A program made the translations under genes and the position numbers. The notes beneath the pieces are model-generated. The model had not been told where the DNA came from. It saw only the letters and a program-made list of their open reading frames with translations, and searched no databases. A stretch of DNA of 64,000 nt from Datnioides undecimradiatus (Eukaryota > Chordata > Actinopteri > Lobotiformes > Datnioididae). Positions 33,277 to 45,069 of the stretch are shown here, piece by piece; position 1 is the first letter of the stretch; each line of letters opens with the position of its first letter. The stretch is taken from positions 4,084,721 to 4,148,720 of the forward strand of contig WARS01000013.1 in the NCBI GenBank assembly GCA_008933995.1, in the 5' to 3' direction.

Positions 33277-34282
33277 AGGCTTGGATACAGTTATCTTCCA
33301 AAAATGAACTGATGAACTTCACACCCACAACGAGATTATCAGGGCAGCATTTTGTCTGACAATCCTAAAACCTAAACCTCGATTGCCATGTGTGTCTGGG
33401 TGTGGGAGTGTGTGCTGGGGAGTGTCTGAGACAGAGACAGAGAGAAACATTACGCTGCAAGTTTGTATCATTCAAATTTCTTCTCGTGTGTGTGCATGTA
33501 TGACTGAGTCTTACAAGACGGTACTTTGAAATGGACATCTTTCTCAGAATGTCACCACAGTCACAGATCTTTATGAAAACATCTACATACACTTTTCACT
33601 TCTATGCTACAGGACATACTCTCATATATCTCACTTATTTGCATCTATGAATAGAAACACCAACTGTTGGATTGCATGGTTTTTATACGTGATGCTACAA
33701 AACAGCTGTTACTGAACGCACTGCCACTAAAACACAGTGATAAGCTCCCTTTTGTTTCCAGCAGGCCTTGATGCCTGGGAAACTCAGGTTTAACTGAACC
33801 TATTAAGTCTCATTCACCTTGCTCAGGGAATGAATGTTACGCAGGGGTAAACTACGAGACACTGCCGCATTAAAATGGGTTAAACACAGTTTAGGGATGT
33901 CTTGCCTCATCTCATCTTGCCTAGAAAGACAACAGCAATATAGTGCATGACTAGTGCAACGACTGCACGTTCAACTTTGAGATTTGTCCCTTGTAATCAA
34001 CAGTGTTGTGCTCGTACTCATTTTTCTTCTCTGCCATGTAGACGTGGCACATGTTGAGTCAACTGTCAGTGCTCCTGGGTTGTTATGCAGAGAGAGGAGG
34101 GGAGAGATGGCACAGCCAGTACTGACTGACTGACTGCCATCTGGTATCCGGTCGTTATGTAAAGCTTGTTCGCGACAGGCATGAAGAAGACGCAAAACGG
34201 ACTCGTTTAATCCCAAAACATTGTGGATGGACTGAATTATGACAATGGTGTTACATACTGTATATACACACGCAGGTTACGC

Positions 34283-34320
34283 ACATTACAGGGCGAGTGA
34301 ATACATTACAGGGCAAGTGA
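34283..34320 (+). repeat. 20-bp direct tandem duplication in inka2 3' UTR
   Basis: ACATTACAGGGCGAGTGA at 34283-34300 is repeated with one change (GGGCAAGTGA) at 34303-34320, separated by AT. It looks like a recent local duplication. Confidence 0.85.
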
Positions 34321-35138
34321 TGAGACAGTTGAGAGTGGAGGTAAAAACCCATAATCTCTATCTCACAGGATCAAGTTAATGTACAGGACAGTATACATAC
34401 GTGTCATCAACCAAACAGCAGCAATAATGAACATTTATCGTAATATCCCATTGCATGGTTTTCATGATTCTGCACAAATAGGTATGTCACAGTAGTAATA
34501 CAGTTCTATCATATAAACAACACTGCCATACTTGTATTTATACCACAGGCTGAAGAGTCAAATTGTGATCTATTCTCATGTATCAAAAGAAATCATTTTC
34601 AGCAGCATCATAGCAGGCAAAAACTACGGCTTCCTTCACAAATTCAGATTAATATTAGGATTCCCTCAGGATTACAGACGACACTGCCCACTCTGACGTA
34701 AAATACTTTGTTTTTATAGAGGACCACTGTTATGCAAGGACAATCTGGTATTCTAACTTCGTATTGTTTTAGAAACAGTTAATTTCACTCAGTTTTAAAA
34801 GGGATCCCAGACCAATCAACTTAGCCAGCAGGGATTAGGCCCCAGGTCTTTTGAGTGTCTTGGCGAGTCTATCCATATGGCGTTGTCTCAGTATTCAGGT
34901 CAATACATACCGCACATACAGAGGGTCCAAGACACACACGGTTTCTGCCATGAGGCACAGTCTGAGATGTCATTTCACACCGTATGTGTATGTAAATGTT
35001 ACAATTATTTCCTCCTATTTACAGTTGTCTAAGTGTAATTTTCAGCACTGTTGTTGATATTTTTCATCGGAGTTCTGCGAACTTACAGTAGTGATTCTGT
35101 GTCATGTGCACTGTAAAACTGTCACTGACTCTTTGTAA

Positions 35139-35144
35139 ATTAAA
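35139..35144 (+). terminator. inka2: candidate poly(A) signal ATTAAA (inka2)
   Basis: ATTAAA is followed by a T/G-rich stretch (GTTACTCTGTGTCTTGACTC) about 20-40 bases downstream, a reasonable cleavage context. It would give a 3' UTR of about 2 kb. Confidence 0.4.
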
Positions 35145-35609
35145 TATGTTTTCAGTAAGAACTGTTACTCTGTGTCTTGACTCGAGTTTTGGGTGTCACA
35201 CACGTTTCAATGTGTCTCTGTTGTTGAGCTGAAACCCTTCATCATAGATTTAACAAGGGACTTCCTGAAAAACAGGTTGAAATCAGTGTCCCAGATATTA
35301 ACCATCTATTCTCTACATCTGTCCATAAACTCATATTATTAGTTTCAAAATCAATGTGAAATCTGTTTCTATTACTAAGTTTACCCTGACTGACAAATGC
35401 AGTGGACAAAACACTTGTTTAATGTAATGCAGTTGAATAGCACAAAAAACAACGATCACACAGTAAAATCAATGACAATTTCACCTGAACATTATAACTT
35501 TCATGATGGTAGGAATCAGGATATCAGACCTACAGTGTACTTGCAACTTACAACCACTGTTAGCTATCACACAAACTGACCTACAGTGTGGCTCACACAA
35601 GCACCCACT

Positions 35610-35745
35610 TTTGGTTTAAAGTAATAGTTTGATATTTTGGGAAATACACTTATTTGCTTTTTTGTAAAGTAAGATGAGAAGATGAAAATCTTTCTGGTTT
35701 TAGCTTAGCTGGTTAGCGCAGTATAAAGACTGCAAGGAAGGGCGT
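35610..35745 (+). repeat. fragment of a teleost interspersed repeat (family C)
   Basis: It reads AGTAATAGTTTGATATTTTG, GGAAATACACTTATTTGC, TAGCTTAGCTGGTTAGCGC, then AGTATAAAGACTGCAAGG. These are the proximal landmarks of a repeat widespread in teleosts, and the rearranged copy at 8095-8410 belongs to the same family. Confidence 0.55.
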
Positions 35746-36086
35746 ATGCCCAGAGCAATTCCTTTGAGGGTTTTTGGTGCAGGATATTAAAACAATATAT
35801 ATAGCATGAGAATGATTTACATTTATTAATCTATTATTCTCAACATTTTCAGATTGAAGATTCATTCCTGACCTCGGAAATTGTAGCTGACAAAACAAGT
35901 CACTATTCTGTAGCTTTTCACTGCATCATTATATAGAACAGTAGGGTTACAGCGACATACAGTTTCACAGTATAAAATTATGATTACATTTCCTGTATGT
36001 TTGCTCATCTACTGCATTGAATTATTATTTTAAAAATTAGGTGTAAACAAGTATCTGTGTCAGGACATAGTATTTTGTAAAATGCT

Positions 36087-36092
36087 AATAAA
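36087..36092 (+). terminator. inka2: candidate distal poly(A) signal AATAAA (inka2)
   Basis: AATAAA is followed by TTTGCTC and, about 25 bases on, CACTTTTGTTTTCACTCC, a T-rich downstream element. It would give a roughly 2.9-kb 3' UTR. Confidence 0.4.
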
Positions 36093-36689
36093 ATATTTGC
36101 TCAACCAAAAAAACACTTTTGTTTTCACTCCTTTAGTAACTGATGATAAAAAATACGAATAATTATGTAATACCATAAAAACATAAATATCATACCATTG
36201 TAACTAGCAGCCAACATATTATTGCCATATATACTCATAATCTTATACAAAATAAAGTGAAACATATCCAAAGAAGATAAATATCAGACTGCAGCAACCA
36301 GCTTTTGCTTTCAGCTCTAGCCCCACTACAGTAAAGTGCTGCTGCATGACTAACAGGTTCACTGAGGGCAAAGCCAGGGAGTCACTCAATGGCTGTGCAT
36401 CAACTGTGCACTAAATTGATTCTAAATCTGTACAACAACTCCATCAGTGTCTTCAATAAATAAACAAAAGCAACACGAACTCTGCGGCCCTGCACTTCAT
36501 CACAGGCTCTTCATGACACTCAATCCCTGAGATGCTTTTTATGAGCTGCACATCAAACCGCATCAGTCAGTTCACCCTCCTGTCCCCGAGCACTTTATCC
36601 AAGAAAGTAATACCTATTGCAGAGATCCTGTGCTAAAACACATCTGCTTGCCAGTAAAGAAATACCTTCCTAACAGGATATTCTGGAGC

Positions 36690-36915
36690 TTTTTTGGAGC
36701 TGAAACAACTAATCTATTCACCTAGAGTGCAACTATTTTTATAAGAAATTAGTTATTTAAATCCTTTTTCATCTTTTATATCATTGTTAACTGAATATCT
36801 CTGCCACCATCCAAGATCATAGTCAGAAAACGTGCTTTTTTAGACAAAATGCATCACTTAAAAAGGTCTGCAGAGCTTCAACAATGAAAATAATCAATGG
36901 TTGCAGCCCTGCCTA
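36690..36915 (+). repeat. decayed family B interspersed repeat
   Basis: It begins GGAGCTGAAACAACTAATC and ends AATAATCAATGGTTGCAGCC, with TTATATCATTGTTAACTGAA and GAATATCTCTG inside. It is the same order of landmarks as at 22285-22640 but shorter and more diverged. Confidence 0.4.
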
Positions 36916-37415
36916 TTGTTGCATACTAGATTACTCCATTTAATGTTGTGATTGTCAGTTTGATTTAATTAGACTTATTTTCTGAGATAAATAAATTAAT
37001 GTATGTATGAATGAATGAATACATGAACTTGAACTTGAAATGACGAGGCTAAAGACAACAAGGCTTTTAAAAACAAAGCTTTCCTTTGCTGCAATTTGCA
37101 GGGTTTACAAAGATATGTGCTGATGTAACGTCACTATAATGTGTAGTGCATTTAACTCAGACTGAGAGTCACCATTAATGAATTCATCAATTTGTCAGTT
37201 GAACAGAAAAAGTAGTTATCATTGAAAGCTCAAATTCAAGAATAAAAAGTCATAACTTGCCTTGTATGTAAATGTGTCATATTCTGTAACCTATGAAAGG
37301 GTTACACACAGTAAAACGTAATAATTATCTAACTTTACATAACAGTCAACAAGCAGGTCAGTGAGCATTCAAGATTAAAGAAGACGACAGAGTTCATTTA
37401 GAGATGGGCTAAGAA

Positions 37416-37417
<2 letters not shown>

Positions 37418-37453
<36 letters not shown>
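37418..37453 (+). repeat. (GT)18 microsatellite
   Basis: Thirty-six bases of uninterrupted GT. It is followed at 37540-37605 by an unusually C-rich, almost purine-free stretch (CCCGCCCCCCCACCACCCCG and onward). Confidence 0.95.
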
Positions 37454-37456
<3 letters not shown>

Positions 37457-38699
37457 AGTAACAACAGCTGCAACTGTAGTCCCTTCTCTTCTGGCTCAGG
37501 TTCCCTCGGGATCCCAGCAATGGACGCTGACTGTCTGACCACCACCACTCCCGCCCCCCCACCACCCCGCCCTCCTCCCTCCCCTCCCCTCCCCCCTCTG
37601 TGGTCCCAGCTCGTCAGCTGTCGCTCTCTCACAGCCTCACAATATTACTCCCACCCCAAATCTGGGGCACGCAATGGCCGAGTGCAGCACAGTAGTACAA
37701 CTTTGCAAGTCAGAGAGTCTGTAGAGCTAAGAGTCACAGGAGGACTGAGCACAAGGAGCAGCTCATGTTCCAGCAGTTAGTTGTGACCTAGTGCCTGAAC
37801 ATAATGATGTTTATATTTAAAAAGAAGGGGGATCTTCATCGGGGGGGGGAGGTTAATGCAGTGTATCAGCATGCATTTATGTGTGCACGTCTGTTTCAGT
37901 GACCTCGCTGGATCCTACTGTAGGCTAATTTCCTGCTAAGCGCTCGTCTTTCAATAAGCCCCTCAGCTGTGTAGCCACACAGCTCTACCTTGGCCCTCAG
38001 GAATGCGCTCACGTTTCACTTTTTATAATCGTCAGCAACTAAAATTCCAGAATTGCCACTCAGCGCGGCTTTCTGCAAGAAGTTCCCACAAGAAACTTGA
38101 GACACACTCGCACATGCTAAAGCTAGCAAAACCATAGGTCATTTGTAGTAGCACATAAACGCCCCCACTTTTGGAAATGAAAGAGTACATTTTAAAGCCA
38201 CAAAGTGGAGCCAGATTTGGCCGAGAGATAAATGCAAGAGTTAAATCTAGGGCGAATTATTTGGGATTTAACATCTGGCTGCTTTGCGGTGCAACGCTTA
38301 TCACACACGATAAGTCTCACACTCTCTTGTTCCACTAATGCATGCAAAGTGGAACTTCACAGACATGAAGGGATGTTGCATTAAACATTATTAACCCGGC
38401 TTGTAATGAGGTGAAAGGGGCACAGCTTTACACAAAAAAATGCATCAGCAAAGCTTCTAAAGGTTCAACCGCATGAACATATGCTCACATTTCCTTTTTG
38501 CATGCGGAGTTGAACATGGTCACCGTGTACACCTGTAAAATACATGTACACAAATGTAAGGGTGCATGCATGAGATAAACGAATTTATGTTCATTTACAA
38601 GGAATTGCATTGCATTTTAAGATTCAATAGAAAATGGAAGTTTGTTTGTACAGATGTTTATTGAATGTCCTCTTGCTAAATACACTATATAACCTACAT

Positions 38700-38880
38700 G
38701 AGTGTTAAAGGGGAATTTATATATTTTTGACCAGGCCCATATTTTTCCATGTTTTTGGAAAGTGAGCAAGCCGTCATAAGAATGTGCCACAATGTGCAAT
38801 ACAGCCAGCTACACCCGGTCAACATACGGCTGCTAAATGTTAGTTTTTAGTGAGAGTTGGGGAGAGGAGCACTGTGAAGA
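38700..38880 (+). repeat. diverged teleost interspersed repeat (family E)
   Basis: It reads GTGTTAAAGGGGAATTTATA, CCCATATTTTTCCATGTTTT, ATGTGCCACAATGTGCAA and ACGGCTGCTAAATGTTAG, in the order of a repeat known from many teleosts. Only one copy is in this window, so the assignment rests on memory. Confidence 0.35.
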
Positions 38881-41347
38881 GTTTGCGGTGTTGGAGGCCA
38901 GAAATAATTATTTGAAGCGCAAGTTAATCATTCAAAAAAAGCTTTGCGAATACATGAAACATGAAATGAAAATGAAATTCATTTGCTTTTAATGACTAAT
39001 GATCACATTATCAAGACATTTTTCAATTGAAGGGCTACATAACAGAAAATTATTGAATTATTGTGCAGCCCTAATTAATATTCTCGTAATACAATGACAC
39101 AGGCGGCATTCAGCTATTTGTGTGGCTGAGTTGTGAATAGTGTTACAGCAGGTCTACAGTCTTGCAGGATTGTCAGTCTAGAGCAAGAGACACACACTGA
39201 CCCTCACATAAAATGAGAAAATGCACAAGTGGGAAAAGTTTAAAGATGAATCCCAGCAGCGCTGAATGTTTCAACCTGACAGAATACAGCGATAATATAT
39301 ATTTTTTATTCTTTTTGGTCTGCCTGCAACACGAATCTCCCTGCAGACCACCCTCCTCTGAAGCCGTGATTGACGTCTTTGGGTGCTCTGACAGGTGAAC
39401 CTAATACACAGGAATGTTTCCACACTTTGATCTCCCCTCCGCCTGCCAGTGTTTTGTGAATCCGAGGAATTCAACGTGTATTTGTACAAATGCAGTCTGA
39501 CTTTGGTCTAACTCCACTGCAGACGAGCAGAAGTGCTGTCGCTGCTGTTGTTTCAGGGCTGTCAGCTCTCTGACTCCTGCTGTGTCCTTCCCCTGAAATC
39601 TTCTTGGGAGGTGAATTCAGAAACAGCGATAGTTTCATGCCGGTGCTGAGTTTGCAGTTGAGTCATAAACAGAGAATTCAACAATTTTGATGACCTACTT
39701 ATCATTTCAGTAATCCAACTGAAACTAACTGGTTACCTGTCGTCGACTGTGAGGACTTTATATCACTGCAAACTGAAAAACTGTTGGTCAGACCACAGGC
39801 TACAATGGTACAAACAGCTGCGGGCCATGTGTGCAATGTTACAGAATATTGTTCTTATCAAAACCTCAAAAATGTGATGGCGAGTCTGATTTTCCTCGCC
39901 CCCTTGTGCTTTCAATGGTTGAAAACCATCAACAGACCATCAGAGGTTTAGCAGATCGACCTAGTCGGAAAATCAGCTGTTTGATCGCCGTCTTCCTCAA
40001 GTCTCTATGTTGAAGTGTCCAAACTACTGCTGCTCCCAAAGCCTGTGCCATTGGTGTGTAAGTGTGTGCAGATGATAAGGAATTCTCTCTGATGGCACTT
40101 TGCACGGCAGACCCTCAGTGTATGAGTGTACGACTGCCTGGGCTTGACTGGCGGGACTGTTTTCAGTGATGCATGTGGTGATTCAGATCAATTTAATGAT
40201 GCAGACACATCAAATTCTCACAAAACAGATTCATCAAAGACTGTCTTTGATAATGATTAACTAACCTTTTAAGAGCAGAGAAATAGACCTCCATAGGACA
40301 GTTACATATTGATTTGAAGGTATAAAGATAAACCACAAGCCAGATTGCTGATGTAATGAATATTTGAGCTGGAATGGAAATAAACCTTTTCAGTGTGGAC
40401 TGTGCAAAAGCTGCTTTCATGAACAATATAGCCTTATTAAAGAATATATTTCAGTCAGTATTCTTCATATAACTTTGTAGTGACACCAATATGTCACCAC
40501 ATGCAAAGTGGGCACATGTACATCCAATCTGATGTGATACTGACACGTCCACGATAGACAATTAACTGGATATCTTTCAGCTTTTGACTGTGGGTTAAAC
40601 AGAACAAGGGATTTTAAGGACTCTGGGAAGCTGCAGTGGGCATTTTTATTTATTAATAAATCGCTTAAACAATTTAATGATGTTTTTTAAAAGCAATCTT
40701 TACTTGGTAATGTAAAAAAATATCTGATTGCAGCCTCATCGGATAAAAAACGTCTACCTTCACGTGGGAAAAGACAGGGACTAATTTGTGTCTGTTTATT
40801 CTATTTCTGTCAACACAAGCCGCATGAAGCCTGCTGCCCCAACGTCACAACGTATCATTAAGTGCTGTTTCCATTCACTGCTTCTCAGCCATAATTTAGG
40901 AGATCATCTCATCGCGGCGGATTCAGATGGGGGTGCCTGCAGAGCCGCAGCGTGGAGCTTCTTTTCTTCCTCACTTAGAGAGCGTTTGCAGATTGTTTGT
41001 CATAATTCAACCCGAGCTGGTTTCCTCCTGGAAGTCGTGCCAGCCGCCCCAGCCAGAGGTGAACACTCCACCAACATGACCACCAGCTATATTCAGATCA
41101 GCAGATCAGAAGTGACCCCCACTAATGGCTCAGCAGTCTGCGTTTAAACCTCGCCGCCCCCCCTCACCAACAAAAGCATCAATTTTCATGAAGCCCCTCC
41201 AATCCCCTCCGATTCTCCTCAAATCCTTCAAACAGTAAATAATTGAGCCTTGTACTCAGCCGGTCTTATCTCTGCAGGGTGTTGCTCTCATGAAGTGGCT
41301 GTTTGCCCTCACATGCTTTTGAACACCAATGGATAGGCTACACGCAG

Positions 41348-41367
41348 ACACACACACACACACACAC
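41348..41367 (+). repeat. (AC)10 microsatellite
   Basis: Twenty bases of uninterrupted AC, 70 bases upstream of a longer CA repeat. Confidence 0.9.
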
Positions 41368-41433
41368 GTGCAACACACTCCCTCCTTCCTCCGCCCATCG
41401 CTCTATTAATTTCTCCCTCTATTTCTGTCATTC

Positions 41434-41436
<3 letters not shown>

Positions 41437-41478
<42 letters not shown>
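41437..41478 (+). repeat. (CA)21 microsatellite
   Basis: Forty-two bases of uninterrupted CA, among the longest perfect dinucleotide runs in the window. Confidence 0.95.
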
Positions 41479-41479
<1 letters not shown>

Positions 41480-42959
41480 CGCTCCAGGGGGTCTGCCTCT
41501 TCTCTGCTTTCATTAAATCATAAACTGTGGGCCAATGGGGGCTCTTCGTCATCATTAATCCAGATTAAACCCAAATCTCCAGTTGTGACTCACACCCACA
41601 GACAGTTATTTAACGCTACATCCTGTTACTCAACATAAGTCATCACCGACGCCCTGTTTCTACGTCTCTTATTGGGACATCTTTTTTATTATAATTGGGA
41701 TTTCTTTTTTCCCCATAGCCCAAGGTTTTTCAAAGTCTCTTCTTGAGTTGATCTCTGCTATCTGACATTTGAAACAGACAGTCTCACCACATTTCCCTCC
41801 ACGTCCGTCTCAATGCCAGAAGAGATATCTTTTTAAGAGGGGGATGTATGGTGTGGGAGCGAGCTCTTCAAGTTAATACATTTCCAGGCTGAGGCAAAGT
41901 TCTGCAAGGAGAAGAGGAAACACAGCCTCCTCCAGCGTATCAATAACAACAATCTGCTGCGTGGATTCGTCGTTACATCGTAGGGCCTGAGTGAGATGTA
42001 ATTTTGATCATGGACTGACTCCGTGCTGCTCCCAACGAAACATTTCACAAATGTCCCCTAGAGCTGTGGGAAATCTTATGTTGCTTATGTTGTGAATTTT
42101 ATGGTGTTTTCAGATCAATCAGCATCGACAATTTGAGGCGCAACCTACTGCTTGTTGCTACATATATCCACCTGCCTCACTTTACATGTACATTTCAGTT
42201 TACTAATGCTGACTAGTTGCAAACAATATATTTTGCATCCAGCATAATTGAGCGAAGAAAACACTTTTCTTACTGCTTTGTTCTTTCTGGTCCTCCATCA
42301 TCTGACCTCAAGATAGCGCCTCACTAATCATGGCCCCAATTCTGTCTGGTATCGCGACCGCATCCTACTCCCCGAGATGTGTGGCCAACAAAATCCAAAC
42401 CCCTTCCTCGTCGTACATGCTGGAGCATTGGTTCTGCATCACTGAATCTCCTCGGAGAGATGGATGAGGAGGAGAGAGGGAAAGAGGAAGAGGGGTGTGA
42501 GAAGTTTATAAATTTTATGTTTATGAATAAACAAAGAGTAGCATCATGAACCAAAGCCAAGACGAGAAGTGTTTAAGCATAGTTGTATTAGGCATGTGGT
42601 TAGCCATCTGTTCAGAAGATGTTCTAGGGAAATTCACTTTCTTTCCATCATTGTGACTCAGTGGTTTGATTCCCAGTGACCCAGATCCTCACTTTTTGAA
42701 TCAGGATATTTCATTCTCTCTGGCCTCTGAAGCCAAATGTAAGGTTAATTATTCATAGAGGTGGAAGTCTGAATCAGTTTTAAAGTTTTAAGTCTTACCT
42801 TGGCTAAAAAATGAACGGCTGGCCCAATTTTAAATCATCCTGAGCCAAAATATTCAACTTTACTTTACATGTTTTTATTCACCTTTCCCTGCTCTGAAGC
42901 CCTGCAGCTGACCCTCCTCCGATATGCACACCATCCCACCACATTTCTTTCATCCCACA

Positions 42960-43110
42960 TCTTTTACTCTCTCTCGTCCCTCTCCTCCAATTCATCTTCT
43001 TTTCCTTTATCTACACTCCCCTTCAGTTTCTTCCCACAGTCACTCCCTCCCGTCTGCTCCTCCTTTCTTTTCCTCCTTTCCTTCACTATCTCCTCCGTTC
43101 TTCATCTCAG
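42960..43110 (+). repeat. polypyrimidine tract
   Basis: About 150 bases are dominated by C and T on the + strand, interrupted by few purines. The two overlapping open frames here (Ser/Pro/Phe-rich) are composition artefacts. Confidence 0.7.
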
Positions 43111-44793
43111 TGACAGACCATTGTGCTCAGCAACACAGTCGCCTGGAGTCACAACAACACATACAAAATGTCTCGGCTGCTGCCTGATAAACACTGATAC
43201 ACACAGCTGAAATGTCACGGACTGCCTGCTGCTAACGCTCAGCACATCTATTCCTCCACACTCAGTAAACTGAGCTTAGAGTATCAACAATCTGCTGCAC
43301 GTACGGTGTCGAGCTCTTGGTCTGCAGCATTCAAGTGTTCTCATGGAAATGATGATGTGCAAAATTGGAACGGCTCGGTGGAAACTGGAGAGTTTGATTT
43401 TAAAAAGTGTATTATATTACCAAAAATATTTTCACATGCTTAACTGTCTGCAAATTTGGATGAATACACAGCAGTGAAATTAAAATAGAACGTTCTTTAT
43501 GCTGTCTCTCAGGGGGGTGTCTCACCTATAAATATGCTGAGAAACATCTACAGTTTTGTACTTTCTTGATTTTATTTACAAAGTTTGCATTTAATTTGCA
43601 GTTGCATAAACATGTTTTGGGCTCAAAGAAGAACTGGAGGGTCTTAACCTAAGTGCAACTACATCTCGATTGTACCCAACAGAACCCAAAATATCATCTT
43701 CAAATGATAAATAATAATTCAAGGCCCTCTCTCATTTATTGTCTTTGTTATACAGCGGCCACTGAATTTTCCACATTCTGATTGGCACAAAGCAAAAAAG
43801 ACTTTGAGTAACCAGACAACATGGTCTGACACCTTTGATGCAAATGTGTTTATTTGCAGTTTATGCCACTGTTAAACTCTGTAACAGCTAAAGAGTTCGG
43901 AACTATGGGGTACTATATGTGTAAAAGCAACACATAAATGTTCAATGAGATCCACACAATTTTCAAACCCGTTTAATATTCGCTGGTATCTGGATATCCC
44001 AGTCAACTCACCGTGGGAGGAGGTAAAACAGGACTTTTGGAAATAGCTACAGTGAAGCTGACAGCCTGAGGCTCTGAGGGGAAGCTGTAGGGAGAAGGAG
44101 AGAGGAAATGTGGCCATAAAAAATAAAGACATGTGGAGAAGACTCAGGGAGAGAGTTGGCGATAGAGAGCTTACATGTCTGCATGTGTTTGACAGAGGGA
44201 GGGACAAAATGTGACGACTTAACTTGGCCTAAAATGAAGTCACATTTAAGTAGAATTAAAACTAAAACTCTTAGAATCTGCCAACACCATGTGTTCATCT
44301 CTGAAATTAAAGAAACTGCTAAAACACCCCGGATTCCTTTGTGTTGCATCAAAGCCTCACAGGAAACAGACAGTAACAATCAGCCGTGCGCAGGCGGTCT
44401 GGCTATGACAGACGTGTTGCGAACGCAACCCCTGTGTTGCATCAGTTCAGAAGGTGAGAAATCATTTGCAATAATGTCATGAACTGTGGACATGACTCTG
44501 CCCTAAAATCACCAACCGGTTTTAGTGACGCGCTGGGCTTTCTGGCCAGCTCTTCCTGCCAGCTGTAATTTTTTGGCGATGAGTGTAAGAAGAAGCAAAG
44601 GTGAAAGAGGTGTGGGAGGAAAGGGAGAGAAGCATCTCTGGCCCTTATTTTAGTCTAAATATGAGAAGAGGAGGAGAGGGAGGAGGAGGAGGGTGATGGG
44701 ATGAGATGAGACATTCATTACTGCCCCTGAGGAGGAACAGCAGCATTGGGGAAGCCTGATGAGAACTGGAGGGCAGAGTGTGTGTGTGAGTAG

Positions 44794-44795
<2 letters not shown>

Positions 44796-44829
<34 letters not shown>
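44796..44829 (+). repeat. (GT)17 microsatellite
   Basis: Thirty-four bases of GT, preceded by a shorter GTGTGTGTGAG run. Confidence 0.9.
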
Positions 44830-44830
<1 letters not shown>

Positions 44831-45013
44831 ATTGTACTGTGTGAACTGTATATATAAAAACTTACCCTTTTCTAAATTTAATGAACACTAATGAAATTAA
44901 TAAGTATAAATAAATCATTGAAAATTTGAATATGCAAGTGCGCATGCATGATTTCTCCACTTATGTCAGCACTTATGCAAAAAATATAGGATATCTGTAT
45001 ATGTATGCATGCA

Positions 45014-45016
<3 letters not shown>

Positions 45017-45069
<53 letters not shown>
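45017..45069 (+). repeat. interrupted (GT)n microsatellite
   Basis: About 53 bases of GT with one GTTT interruption near the middle, only 190 bases from the previous GT run. Confidence 0.9.

Larger units (their letters stand above)
33184..36110 (+). other. inka2: inka2 3' untranslated region (end uncertain)
   Basis: No coding sequence is supported after the stop codon. Polyadenylation hexamers lie at 33271, 35139 and 36087. The stretch includes a 20-base tandem duplication (34283-34320) and, near the end, a repeat fragment (35610-35745), so a long UTR would include repeat-derived sequence. A short UTR of about 110 bases is also possible. Confidence 0.45.
36111..41340. other. intergenic, no exon supported
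   Basis: I find no convincing gene on either strand. It contains a decayed family B repeat (36690-36915), a (GT)18 repeat next to a C-rich pyrimidine stretch (37418-37620) and a family E repeat (38700-38880). An exon-like piece at 39347-39395 is bounded by CTCCCTGCAG and CAG|GTGAAC but has no recognisable product. Confidence 0.5.

Noticed and set aside
37418-37780. GC-rich block as a CpG-island promoter
   Set aside because: It is C-rich but not CpG-rich, lies next to a microsatellite, and no donor or coding exon follows within a few hundred bases.
42652-42682. TGACTCAGTGGTTTGATTCC resembling fused A and B boxes of a tRNA-derived SINE
   Set aside because: Too short, and the A-to-B distance is impossible for a promoter; at most a deleted SINE fragment.
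42869-43210. 113- and 87-codon Ser/Pro/Phe-rich frames
   Set aside because: They fall on the polypyrimidine tract; no signal peptide or domain is credible.
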